A DNA stretch of 64,000 nt from Planktothrix sp. PCC 11201. GTDB taxonomy: Bacteria; Cyanobacteriota; Cyanobacteriia; Cyanobacteriales; Microcoleaceae. Location: contig NZ_LT797688.1 of assembly GCF_900009135.1 (NCBI RefSeq), forward strand, positions 430,205 to 494,204, read 5' to 3'. This document shows, piece after piece, positions 43,653 to 52,850 of this stretch (positions are counted from its first letter, which is position 1; every line of letters starts with the position of its first letter). The notes under the pieces are model-generated. The model saw only the letters and a list, made by a program, of their open reading frames with translations, made no database searches and was not told the DNA's origin. The translations under genes were made by a program, and so were the position numbers.

Positions 43653-44540
43653 ATGGTACATCAACCAGTCCAATTCAGTGATGAACAAGTTCATCAGTTC
43701 CGTGAGCAAGGGTTTTTGATTCTCGAGAAGTTCTTGGATTTGCAGCTAGTGGATCAAATCAATACCAGGCTAGATCTCATTGTTGCAGGTCAGTATGAAA
43801 CAGGTGTTTTTCCAGATGAGTCTCATGGACGAACAGGAACAAGTCAACCTAATGCAGTTCAACAAATAACCAATGTGTGGAGATGCGATCGCACCATTGC
43901 CAGCTTTTCATTTTCAGCAGAGATTGCTCGGTTAAATGCAACCTTGGGAGGTTGGGTTGGTGCTCGCTTTGCCCTAGATAACTACTGGGGTAAACCACCA
44001 GGCTCCTCCGAAGTCTCGTTTCATCGTAATCGCGCTTATGTGTCTTCTATTGACCCATGTTCGGTGATAACTTGCTGGATTGCGGTGACAGACTTGATTC
44101 CAGAAGCAGGGACTTTAGAATTGGCACGTCAATCTCATCAATGGGTATGTTCTGACCAGGCAAGATTTCTCCATGCACCTGTGGAGGATTATCGCCAACC
44201 TTTGCGGACAGCTGCAAATCAAGCAGGTGTGAAGCATCCAGAAATTATCCAACTCACAATTCCAAGGGGAGGATGTGTATTTCTACACGGGGATTTATGG
44301 CGTGGTTTAGGGAAAAACACAACTCAAGAACAAACAAGCCGTAGCTTTGCAGTCAGCAGCTTCCCAATGGATGCTCAGTTTCAACCGCCTGGAGTTGGAT
44401 ATGGATATATTTTTGGGCGCTATAGAATGATTGGTAGCCTTGAGATGGATGAAAGCTTTTTTCCTATGCTCTGGACTCCTAACGGTTATCGAACTCCAAT
44501 GGTGGAAGTTTATTGTCAGGATGCACTTGTTCTTCGGTAG
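43653..44540 (+). CDS. PhyH-family paralogue with lost iron ligands (probable pseudoenzyme)
   Basis: A 295-aa paralogue of the preceding dioxygenase; both share the N-terminal EEQ/DEQ...GFL region, LGGWxGARF and the C-terminal FFPxxW segment. At the metal site the HxD motif is His124-Arg-Asn126 instead of His-x-Asp. At the position of the distal His there is Arg217 (LWRGLGKN against VWHGSGRN). The 2-oxoglutarate arginine region (SRSFA) remains. With two of three iron ligands gone, ordinary Fe(II) chemistry looks impossible. It may be a structural partner of the active copy, or have another role such as substrate binding. The gene is otherwise intact, has a good ribosome-binding site (GGAGGT) and is coupled to the active gene, which argues for selection. 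Confidence 0.85.
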   Translation: MVHQPVQFSDEQVHQFREQGFLILEKFLDLQLVDQINTRLDLIVAGQYETGVFPDESHGRTGTSQPNAVQQITNVWRCDRTIASFSFSAEIARLNATLGGWVGARFALDNYWGKPPGSSEVSFHRNRAYVSSIDPCSVITCWIAVTDLIPEAGTLELARQSHQWVCSDQARFLHAPVEDYRQPLRTAANQAGVKHPEIIQLTIPRGGCVFLHGDLWRGLGKNTTQEQTSRSFAVSSFPMDAQFQPPGVGYGYIFGRYRMIGSLEMDESFFPMLWTPNGYRTPMVEVYCQDALVLR

Positions 44541-44949
44541 CATTCACATCTATAGTCTAACCCTGTTTTGTCACTCTCGGAAAACAATAATCGAAGCTAA
44601 TTTCTTAAATTGTGACTTAATCCAGGTTTGAGGTTTTGTTTTCTAACAAAAACTAAAACCTATAGACAAAAAGCTGAAACAAAAGCTTCGTAACTGTTTG
44701 GGCGATTCGATTCTCCCAGAGTCAGTAGACCGTAAAGATTTTTAGAAGGCTTACCATCTGTTCATTTGGGGGATACAATCCCCCAAAATACCGATATCAT
44801 GTACTTTTTGAGCAATAGGGTTGTAGCGTAAGATCTCCAGCACCTGGAAAGCAAAATTAAAACAATTGAGTAGCATTGACATGATTTAATGTTGTAAGGG
44901 AATTTAAATATGCTGTTGTTGCGTCACTATAGATTAATTTAGGAGAACG
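44541..44949. other. 409-bp intergenic region
   Basis: No gene of convincing quality is present. It holds an imperfect AT-rich hairpin around 44632-44660, a perfect inverted repeat at 44765-44787, and the ribosome-binding site AGGAG just before the ATG at 44950. A promoter for the methyltransferase is expected in the right-hand part but none is called. Confidence 0.5.
44765..44787. repeat. Perfect inverted repeat, 10-bp stem
   Basis: TTTGGGGGAT-ACA-ATCCCCCAAA forms a 10-bp stem with a 3-base loop about 225 bp after the dioxygenase pair. No T-run follows, so it is not a standard intrinsic terminator. It could be a weak terminator, an RNA-stabilising hairpin or a dispersed palindromic repeat. 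Confidence 0.5.
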
Positions 44950-45822
44950 ATGAGCAACTATCAACCAGAAAAAGTAGCACAGATGTACGATTCCATCGAA
45001 GATCAAGGAGAGACAGCTATCCTTCTCGATCAGTATCATTTGGGCTATTGGGATGAGATAAATCCAAATGCAAGTATTACTGAAGCCGCAGATCGTCTCA
45101 CTCAGATTATGATTGACAAAGTGACCATTCAGCCAGGACAACGCTTCTGCGATCTGGGATGCGGGGTTGGTATGCCAGCGATACAACTGGCACAAGCCAC
45201 AGGATGTTTTGTAGATGGAATTACGATTAGTCAGTCCCAGCATGAAAAGGCACAGGAACTAGCAGCAAAAGCAGGTCTATCTGAACAGACAAACTTCATA
45301 CTAGGTGATGCCTTGGCAACGCCCTGCGAGGACGCAACCTATGATGGTGGTTGGTTCTTTGAATCGATTTTTCATATGGGACACCGCAAAGCCCTGCAAG
45401 AAGCTTCTCGAATCTTGAAACCGGGAGCAACCTTGGTGATTTCAGACCTTCCAGCGCGACCCACCATGAGCGAAGAATATAGGGTACTTTGCGAGGAAGA
45501 GACTCATTCATTTATTATCCCCAAAGAAGACTATCCAGAACTGCTTGATGCAGCTGGTTTTGACTTGATTGAAATGGACGACGTGACCGAATTCGTGATT
45601 ACTCCTCTTGTATCCAATATGAAGATTGCTTGCCAACAGCATGAGTCCGATTTCTTGAAATATCTCAATAGCGCACAAATGCAAGATTGGCTGCGATCGT
45701 ACCAAAATAAGCGTGGTAGGGAATATATCGAGAGTGAAGCGATCAATTATTGGATTCAAATGCTCCAAGATATGTGTGACAACCTTGGGTATGTGCTTGT
45801 GACCGCTCAAAAACGAGCATAA
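44950..45822 (+). CDS. SAM-dependent methyltransferase (tailoring, copy 2)
   Basis: A 290-aa class I methyltransferase with SAM motif DLGCGVGMP (68-76), GITIS and DGGWFFESIFHMGH. It is paralogous to the minus-strand gene at 41604-42419 and carries an extra stretch of about 20 residues (around SYQNKRGREYIESEA) before the C-terminal helix. The AGGAG a few bases before the ATG supports the start. It precedes the trans-AT gene by 110 bp on the same strand. It is a candidate O-methyltransferase for a hydroxyl not methylated by the PKS's own oMT domains. Having two diverged copies suggests two different positions (inference). Confidence 0.86.
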   Translation: MSNYQPEKVAQMYDSIEDQGETAILLDQYHLGYWDEINPNASITEAADRLTQIMIDKVTIQPGQRFCDLGCGVGMPAIQLAQATGCFVDGITISQSQHEKAQELAAKAGLSEQTNFILGDALATPCEDATYDGGWFFESIFHMGHRKALQEASRILKPGATLVISDLPARPTMSEEYRVLCEEETHSFIIPKEDYPELLDAAGFDLIEMDDVTEFVITPLVSNMKIACQQHESDFLKYLNSAQMQDWLRSYQNKRGREYIESEAINYWIQMLQDMCDNLGYVLVTAQKRA

Positions 45823-45932
45823 ATGCTGGTTTAGGACTCTGTATAACTTCCCATACAGTTCAGTTGACATCTCATTTCAACTTTTAGGCTTCTTCAACAA
45901 ATCGTACCTCAAGAAATAGGAGAAGTATAGCA

Positions 45933-46994
45933 ATGATCACCTATATGTTTCCAGGACAAGGTTCTCAAATCAAGGGTATGGGAAAGAATCTCTTTAGCAA
46001 ATTTCCCAATTTGACGCAAAAAGCTGATTCAATTTTAGGATACTCAATTGAAAATCTTTGTTTAAACGATCCGCAACAAGAGTTGAATCAAACTCAATTC
46101 ACCCAACCTGCTCTCTATGTTGTGAATGCCCTCTCCTACCGGAGTAAAATTGAGGAAATTGGTAAAAAGCCCGACTTTTTGATCGGACACAGCTTGGGGG
46201 AATACAACGCTTTAGAAGCTTCAGGCGCGATTACTTTTGAAGATGGACTAAAGCTGGTTCAACAAAGAGGTATACTAATGAGCCAAGCTCCTGAAGGAGC
46301 TATGGCAGCTGTCATCGGTGCTACTGAAGAGCAAGTTGAAAAACTTCTGAGAAAATTCAGTTTTGATATTGATATAGCTAGCTTCAATTCTCCAGAGCAA
46401 GTAGTTATTTCCGGTTTAAAAGAAGATATCGCTAGAGCTAGTGACTGTTTTCAAGAGGCAGGTACAAAATACATTATTTTAAATACAAGTGGTGCTTTTC
46501 ACTCGCGTTATATGGAGTCTGCAAAAGTCCAGTTTGAAAAGTTTATCAAAGGTTTTACCTTTGCCAAACCCCAAATCCCAGTAATTTCCAATGTCACTGC
46601 ACAACCATACATCCATAGCGAAATTGCTGAAAATCTGGCTAAACAGATCACCCATTCAATTAAATGGACAGAAAGCATACGTTACCTCTTGGCTCAGGGT
46701 GATGTAGAGTTTGAGGAAATCGGAGTTGGAGCCGTCTTGACTAAGTTTTTAACTTATATTAAATCTAAGGAAAAACCGATTGAAATCAAAAAAACTTTTG
46801 ATAGTTGGAGTGTTCAGGAAAAGGTAGATAAATGGAATTATACCCACATGATTGGTTCAAAGGTTTATGTAAAGGGATATGAAGGCAAATTGGAAACTAG
46901 AACAGAAGCTATGGTTCTGTTTGGGCATCGAGCAGCTATTTATATGAAAGGATATAATGGTTACTTTGCCATTGATGAGGTAACTCCAGCTTAA
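45933..46994 (+). CDS. Trans-acting malonyl-CoA acyltransferase (AT) with C-terminal extension
   Basis: A 353-aa free-standing FabD-type acyltransferase, which loads malonyl units onto the AT-less modules of the PKSs around it. It shows GQGSQ near the N terminus, the active serine in GHSLG (Ser87) and AFHS (188-191), the motif of malonyl selectivity. AGGAGA before the ATG supports the start. The catalytic domain ends near residue 285. About 65 further residues follow, containing two KGY-x-G segments (314-318 and 339-343) predicted to be beta-rich; I do not recognise this tail, which could be an SH3- or KOW-like binding module. It is the only AT in the window. The simple domain order (single AT, no oxidoreductase) means any trans enoylreductase must be elsewhere. 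Confidence 0.93.
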   Translation: MITYMFPGQGSQIKGMGKNLFSKFPNLTQKADSILGYSIENLCLNDPQQELNQTQFTQPALYVVNALSYRSKIEEIGKKPDFLIGHSLGEYNALEASGAITFEDGLKLVQQRGILMSQAPEGAMAAVIGATEEQVEKLLRKFSFDIDIASFNSPEQVVISGLKEDIARASDCFQEAGTKYIILNTSGAFHSRYMESAKVQFEKFIKGFTFAKPQIPVISNVTAQPYIHSEIAENLAKQITHSIKWTESIRYLLAQGDVEFEEIGVGAVLTKFLTYIKSKEKPIEIKKTFDSWSVQEKVDKWNYTHMIGSKVYVKGYEGKLETRTEAMVLFGHRAAIYMKGYNGYFAIDEVTPA

Positions 46995-47391
46995 TTTAAT
47001 CCCTCATTCTGTAGATATGACATACAATCAGTGATTGTGATCCTTATTGATGCTTCCCTGTCAATAATATGTTTGTACTATTAATGGCGATCGCTGTTCC
47101 AGTTGTGTAAGTCCTGAAATAGTTTGTAAAGAAATATTAAGGAATGAATAAAGACTTGCTATTATTTAGATAGTATGAGATGCTCATCAACAAGCTTTTT
47201 ATTCTGTCAAGGCTTAGGCAACTGATTTAATTAGTAGGATAATCTGTTAAGCTCAAACCTGGATACTCCAGATAAGATCTAGAGCCATAACTATCCTACA
47301 ATTTGATGCAAGTGCCACACTTGCATAAGTTCTAAGTTATGTGGAAAAGCTGGCAAGAAATCTCGTTTTCCAAAACACAAGGAAATAATTT
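46995..47391. other. 397-bp intergenic region upstream of the EF-hand gene
   Basis: No gene is seen. It contains one HIP1 octamer (GCGATCGC near 47085) and a hairpin at 47306-47326. AAGGAAA precedes the ATG at 47392. The length suggests that the EF-hand gene has its own promoter here, but no clear boxes are found. Confidence 0.5.
47306..47326. repeat. Inverted repeat before the EF-hand gene
   Basis: ATGCAAGTG-CCA-CACTTGCAT is a perfect 9-bp dyad with a 3-base spacer, 65 bp before the EF-hand ATG. It could be an operator or a leader hairpin. Confidence 0.45.
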
Positions 47392-47943
47392 ATGACACTG
47401 ACCGAATTACAGCAGAAAAAACTGAAAAAATTGTTCGATGCTTATGATTTCGATTCCAGTCAAAGTCTTGCAAAATCAGATTTTGAGTCATTCATAGGAG
47501 ATTTAACTAGCAAACTGGAATATCAGAAAGGAAGCGCCGATTATCAGAGAGTTGAGTCTGAATTATTGGAGTTTTGGAATGGTCTGGAGCAAAAAGCAGG
47601 ACTCAGCCCAGATGGGGAAGTAACATTGGAAGCGTGGCTGTCATATTTTGACAATCTGCTGCTTGACGAAAATTTCCCCTCAGCAGGAATTGACTATGGA
47701 GTTAATTTAATCTTCAACATCATAGACAAAGATGGTGATGATAAGATTTCTTTAGAAGAATATACGCAGCTATTGAAGTCTTGGAAGATTAGTGATTCCG
47801 AAGTTTCTGGGATCTATTCAAAGTTAGATCTTAACGGTGATGGTTCACTAAGTCGAGAAGAACTGAAACAACTTTACCATGACTTTTATTACAGTAACGA
47901 TCCTGATGCTCCTGGAAATTCAATTCATGGATTAGTAGCGTAA
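47392..47943 (+). CDS. Four-EF-hand calcium-binding protein (calerythrin-like)
   Basis: A 183-aa acidic soluble protein without signal peptide or membrane segment. Two EF-hand loops are canonical: DKDGDDKISLEE and DLNGDGSLSREE. A third near the N terminus (DFDSSQSLAKSD, from Asp19) is partly conserved, with Asp at position 12, and a fourth around SPDGEVTLEAW is degenerate. Size and loop pattern resemble the calerythrin/sarcoplasmic calcium-binding family. AAGGAAA precedes the start. It sits between the trans-AT and the first PKS gene, all on one strand, with a terminator-like hairpin after it. A biosynthetic role is not evident; calcium sensing or buffering linked to expression or transport of the compound is speculation. 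Confidence 0.88.
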   Translation: MTLTELQQKKLKKLFDAYDFDSSQSLAKSDFESFIGDLTSKLEYQKGSADYQRVESELLEFWNGLEQKAGLSPDGEVTLEAWLSYFDNLLLDENFPSAGIDYGVNLIFNIIDKDGDDKISLEEYTQLLKSWKISDSEVSGIYSKLDLNGDGSLSREELKQLYHDFYYSNDPDAPGNSIHGLVA

Positions 47944-48035
47944 TAGTCATCAGAAATAGTTTGTTAGCTCTAATACTCGTTGGTTAGGAGGTTTAGGTCA
48001 ACGATTAATTTGCATAAGCTAAGCAAACATTTTAA

Positions 48036-48076
48036 GTGCTAGGTTGAAAGATAAACTCAACCTACACATTTTTTTT
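48036..48076 (+). terminator. Intrinsic-terminator-like hairpin before PKS-A
   Basis: TAGGTTGA (48040-48047) pairs with TCAACCTA (48057-48064). Past a single bulged C the stem extends by GTG/CAC (48036-48038 with 48065-48067). A run of eight T follows at 48069-48076. This is a good Rho-independent terminator shape. It ends only 25 bases before the GTG at 48102, so it either ends the EF-hand transcript or acts as an attenuator for PKS-A. Confidence 0.6.
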
Positions 48077-48101
48077 CTTGCCGCCTCATGGGTAAAATGC
48101 A

Positions 48102-51100
48102 GTGATAACTCCCATTATTAGATCTATAACTAATTATAAAAAGCTCCGATGTTATATGATCGGAGAAGGAACATTATTACTTTCATGTAGTGAATATCTT
48201 ATTGAACAAGGACAGGAAATTTGTGGTATTGTATCCTCAAATTCGTTAATTATAAAATGGGCAAAGGAACAAAAAATTCCTCTAACCGATTCAACTGAGA
48301 ATTGGAAAGAAATTCTTAAAAAAACTGCTTTCGATTATTTATTTAGTATCTATAGCTTTTTCTTAATTCCTGATGAAGTTTTGTCTTTACCAAGGAGACA
48401 AGCCATTAACTTTCATGACTCTTTACTGCCTGAATATGCTGGATTTCATGCGACTTCATGGGCAATTATGCAAGGGGAAAAGCAGCATGGAGTGAGTTGG
48501 CATCTGATGACATCAAAAGCGGATGCAGGAGGAATTCTTAAACAGAAGGTCATTGATATTGGTAAAGATGAAACAGCACTGGAAGTTAATTTAAAATGTT
48601 ATCAGGCTGGGATTCAATCATTTGCAGAATTAATCGATGATTTTGTTCGGGGAACTGTAAATATTAAGGAACAGAATTTAGATCGAAGAAGCTATTTTCC
48701 GCGTTATAAACGTCTGTTGCACGGGGGAGTTGTTTCATGGAAGACAACGGCAGAAGAAATTTATAATTTAGTTCGAGCTTTAGATTTGGGGCATTACCCT
48801 AAACCCCTTGGTGTTGCTAAGTTTCTGGTGAAAAAAGAGTTTTTTATTATTAAAACTTGTTCTGTCTTGCCGTCAGAGAAGAAATCACAACCAGGAAAAG
48901 TTGTCAATATAAATGAGCGCCAGATTCAAATCGCTACAGAAAACGGGTACATTCTGCTTGAAGAAATCCTCACAATTGAAGGGGAAGTATTAACAATCAG
49001 AGATTTTGTTGAACGTTTGGGAATTTATCAGGGGATGATCCTAACCGAATTAGATACCCAAATTGCCGAAAAAATAGATGCTTGCCTGAAGAAAATTACC
49101 CCCTATGAGACTACTTGGGTAAAACAATGGGAAAATTATCAGCCTGGGAAGCTCAATTGGTATTTTTCGGAAAATATAGCTATTAATTTTAGCGATCGCC
49201 CCATTATTTATCAAACTATACCCCTAAAAATTCCGACAGAATTATCAGCCTTTTTCGCTAGTCATCAATCAGAAAATCATCAAGATTTTTTAGCAGTCGC
49301 CTTCTTCTACTACCTTGCTAATATCAGCCAACAAGAATGTTTTGATATCGGGTATGGAAATCAAGAACTAATTGAAATATTTGAGGAATCGATCGGGTTC
49401 TTTGCCCCTTATGTACCCTTACGAGTCGAGGTAGAATTTAGAAAAACCTTTGCCGAATTTCTGCGTGATTGCCAGAAAAGTCTACAATCAACGAGACAAA
49501 ATCATACCTATACAAGAGATTTGCGAAGTCGATATCCTTCACTTCAATCAAAGATCCAAAAACAATTATCTTTCCCTATAGTTACGCTACAAATAGACAA
49601 TCCCGAAGATTATCAACCAAAGGGAGAAGATATTACTTTTATCATCTCTAATCAAAAAGTCGCTGGTTATCTGAAGTTTAATACTCAAGTATTAGAACAA
49701 TTCAAAGTGGAAAAATTTGTCCGGGATTTTGAATCTTTTATCATAACGGATGTCATAACCAATAACTTTATAAAAAATGATGTTTTGCTTCTCGATTCTT
49801 CATCCACAGAAATGAACAACTCCGATCGAGATCGAGTTGATAAATGGAGACTGGTTTATAATCACATCTATGAGGAAGATCGAAAAACCTCCGAACAAGA
49901 TCCCTTCTTTAACATAAATTGTTGGAAAAATAGTTATACCGGAAATAGAATGTCCGATGATGAAATGCGGGAATGGGTTGATTCTACGGTGCAAAGAATT
50001 CAAGAAGAATGTACACCTTCTCGCATTCTAGAAATTGGCTGTGGAACCGGACTTATTTTATCTCGCCTGCTTCCTGATGCCCTCTATTACTACGGAACAG
50101 ATTTTTCGGAAAATGCCCTTGCCTATATTAAAGAATCTTACGATCACAGTTCCGAGAATATCAAGCATTTAGAACTATCACACAGATCGGCTGACGATTT
50201 TTCTTCATGGCCTAAACAAACTTTTGATACCGCAATTTTAAATTCCGTTATTCAATATTTTCCTAGTTTAGCTTATTTAAAAAAAGTAATAAAAGGAGTA
50301 ATAGAAAAACTAGATGCTGGCGGAACTTGTTTTATTGGAGATGTTCGTAACGCTCTTTTATTGCCAATCTATTATTCTTCTGTTGCTTTATTTAACGCCG
50401 CAAAAAAAATTCCTTTGGAGCAATTAAGGCAACAAGTATTAAGGCGCGGAACTCAGGAAGAAGAACTCTGTGTTGCTCCAGAATTTTTTCTAAAAATCGG
50501 AGAAGAATTTCCCGAAATTAATCATGTCGAAGTTTTGTTAAAAGAAGGAAATAGTGTCAATGAACTAACCAAATTTCGGTATGATGTAATTCTTCGACTA
50601 GGAAAGAAAGAAACAAAAGCGGGGGAAATTCCCTGTTTAGATTGGCACAAGGAAAACTTAAATCGGCAAAAAGTTCAGAAAATTCTACGTGGCGATCGAC
50701 CTCAGTATTTGAAGATTATCGGTATTCCTAATCGTCGCATTTCACAGGATGTAATGGCCTGGAGTTACATAGAATCAGCAGCAACTAATGAAACAGTTGC
50801 AGATCTACATCGCAGGTTACGAGAATTGGAAGTGATCGGAGAAACTCCCCAAGATTGGCAGCTTTTGGCTAAAGAAGAAGATTATGCTGTAACTATCAGT
50901 TGGTTAGGAAGCAATGCTACAGGAGACTTTGACGTAATTTTTAGATTACCTTCGGCAGAAAAAATCACTCTCAATAATTTGAGAACCACATCTCAACACA
51001 TAACTACTTCAAAGGAAGAAACGATGTTTTCTGGAGAAAAATATAATATTCCTGTCAAATATCCCAGAGAAAAACGTATGGTGGATTTGTTTGTGGAACA

Positions 51101-52850
51101 AGTCCGAAAAAACCCAAACGCTACAGCACTCGTTTATCAGAATCAGAAATTAACTTATCAAGAATTGGCGGAACAGATCGATCGATTAGCAACTTATATC
51201 CGCAGTCAGGGAATAAAAGAAGAAGATTTAGTTGGTGTTTTTGTTCAACCTGCGCTGGAAATGCTGATCGCCTTGCTTGCGGTGATGAAAGCCGGAGCCG
51301 CATACTTACCATTAGATCCCTCTTATCCTGGGGAACGAATCGCTTATATACTTGATGATGCTCAAGCATCCTGGGTAATCACTCAAAAGGAAATTGCGGT
51401 AAACTTACCCGCAGTTAACAGTAAAATTTTATATGTTGAAGATAGAGAAAAAATAGAGCCAACGGAACGACAGATGAAATGGGAAAAAAATGGCGATCAA
51501 GGAGATTCTCTAGCTTATGTTATTTATACATCTGGGTCTACTGGTAAACCAAAAGGAGTTGCCATTGAACATCATAGTTTGACGAACTTTTTATGCTCAA
51601 TGGCAAATGAATTCAATTGTGGACAGGATGATTATTTATTGGCGCTAACTACCTTTTGTTTTGATATCTCGGCACTAGAATTATATTTGCCTTTAATTAC
51701 CGGAGGTTGTGTTGAAGTTCTGCCTAGCGAAATTACGCGAGATGGCTTAAGCTTACGAGAAAAAATAGAGAATACTAACTCCATTACTATGATGCAAGCA
51801 ACACCAGCTACTTGGCAAATGTTGCTGTCATCTGGATGGGAACCGAAAAAATCACTAAAACTTTTGTGTGGTGGGGAAGCTCTCAGTGAAGAATTAGCAC
51901 AGAAGTTATTGCAGAAAGAAATACAATTGTGGAACTTATATGGGCCTACAGAAACAACAATTTGGTCTACTTTAGCTAGAATAAATTCTGGCGATCGAAT
52001 CACAATTGGTCGCCCGATCGCAAATACACAATGTTATCTCCTTGATGAACAACAAAACCCAGTTCCTGATGGAGAATTGGGGGAATTATATATTGGTGGC
52101 GAAGGGGTGGCTAGAGGATACCTAAGACGACCGGAAGAAACTAAGAAAAAATTTGTTAATAATCCCTTTACACCAGAAGGTTCCCCACCTTTATATCGGA
52201 CTGGCGACTTAGTAAAACGGTTGCCTGATGGACGGATGATCTATGGTGGACGCATCGATTTTCAAGTAAAGTTGAGAGGCTTCCGAATTGAATTAGGGGA
52301 GATTGAAAGCGCACTCAGAAAATTAGAAAATGTAGATGATGCGGTGGTTGTGTTGCGAGAAGATGGACTCGATAAAAGACTCGTAGCATTTATTTTAGAT
52401 AAACAGGGACACAGCTTATCTGTTACGAGAGAATGGACGGAAGAACTCAAAGAATGGTTGCCTCAATATATGATTCCGTCAAGCTTCATTTGTTTGCAAA
52501 CCTACCCACAAACACTTAATCGCAAGATCGATCACAAATGTTTATCTACAGTTTCCCTAAATAAATTGAAAGAAGATTACGGCTTTCCAGAAAAGTCTTT
52601 TAATCAGTTATTAGAACAAGACTTGCGAGAAATTGTTGCTCAGGTCTTAAAGTTAGAAAATACAACTTTAGACATAAATTTAAATATTGGAGAATATGGA
52701 TATAATTCATTACGCTTTACCAGTTTGAGCGTAGCACTGAATAAAACATATAATATTAAAACAAACCCGACAATATTTTATCAGCATTCAACTATTAGCA
52801 AAATTGCTAAATATTTAAAAGATAATTTTCCAGAAACTTTAACACAATAT
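48102..52850 (+). other. Loading module: formyltransferase, C-like remnant, N-methyltransferase, A (Gly), PCP
   Basis: The formyltransferase (to about 49080) has Asn-x-His in NFHDSLLP and the catalytic Asp in ADAGG. A stretch of about 230 residues (49100-49790) resembles the second half of a condensation domain but has no HHxxxDG. The methyltransferase (about 49830-50620) has EIGCGTG. The adenylation domain (about 51040-52540) has YTSGSTGKPKG, YGPTE and a final catalytic Lys in NRKID. Its ten specificity residues read DILQLGLIWK by alignment with GrsA, an established glycine code. The PCP has GYNSL. Placing the methyltransferase before the A domain, not inside it, is unusual for NRPS N-methylation. 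Confidence 0.82.

Noticed and set aside
44857-45243. 128-codon open frame on the minus strand
   Set aside because: It is mostly antisense to the methyltransferase at 44950-45822, and its protein has no recognisable fold.
45839-45860. Small hairpin after the second methyltransferase gene as a terminator
   Set aside because: The stem is only 6 bp with a large loop and no T-run.
45508-45870. 120-codon open frame on the minus strand
   Set aside because: It is antisense to the same methyltransferase and shows no motif.
49100-49790. Functional condensation domain in the PKS-A loading module
   Set aside because: No HHxxxDG motif and only about half a domain length; it is treated as a remnant linker.
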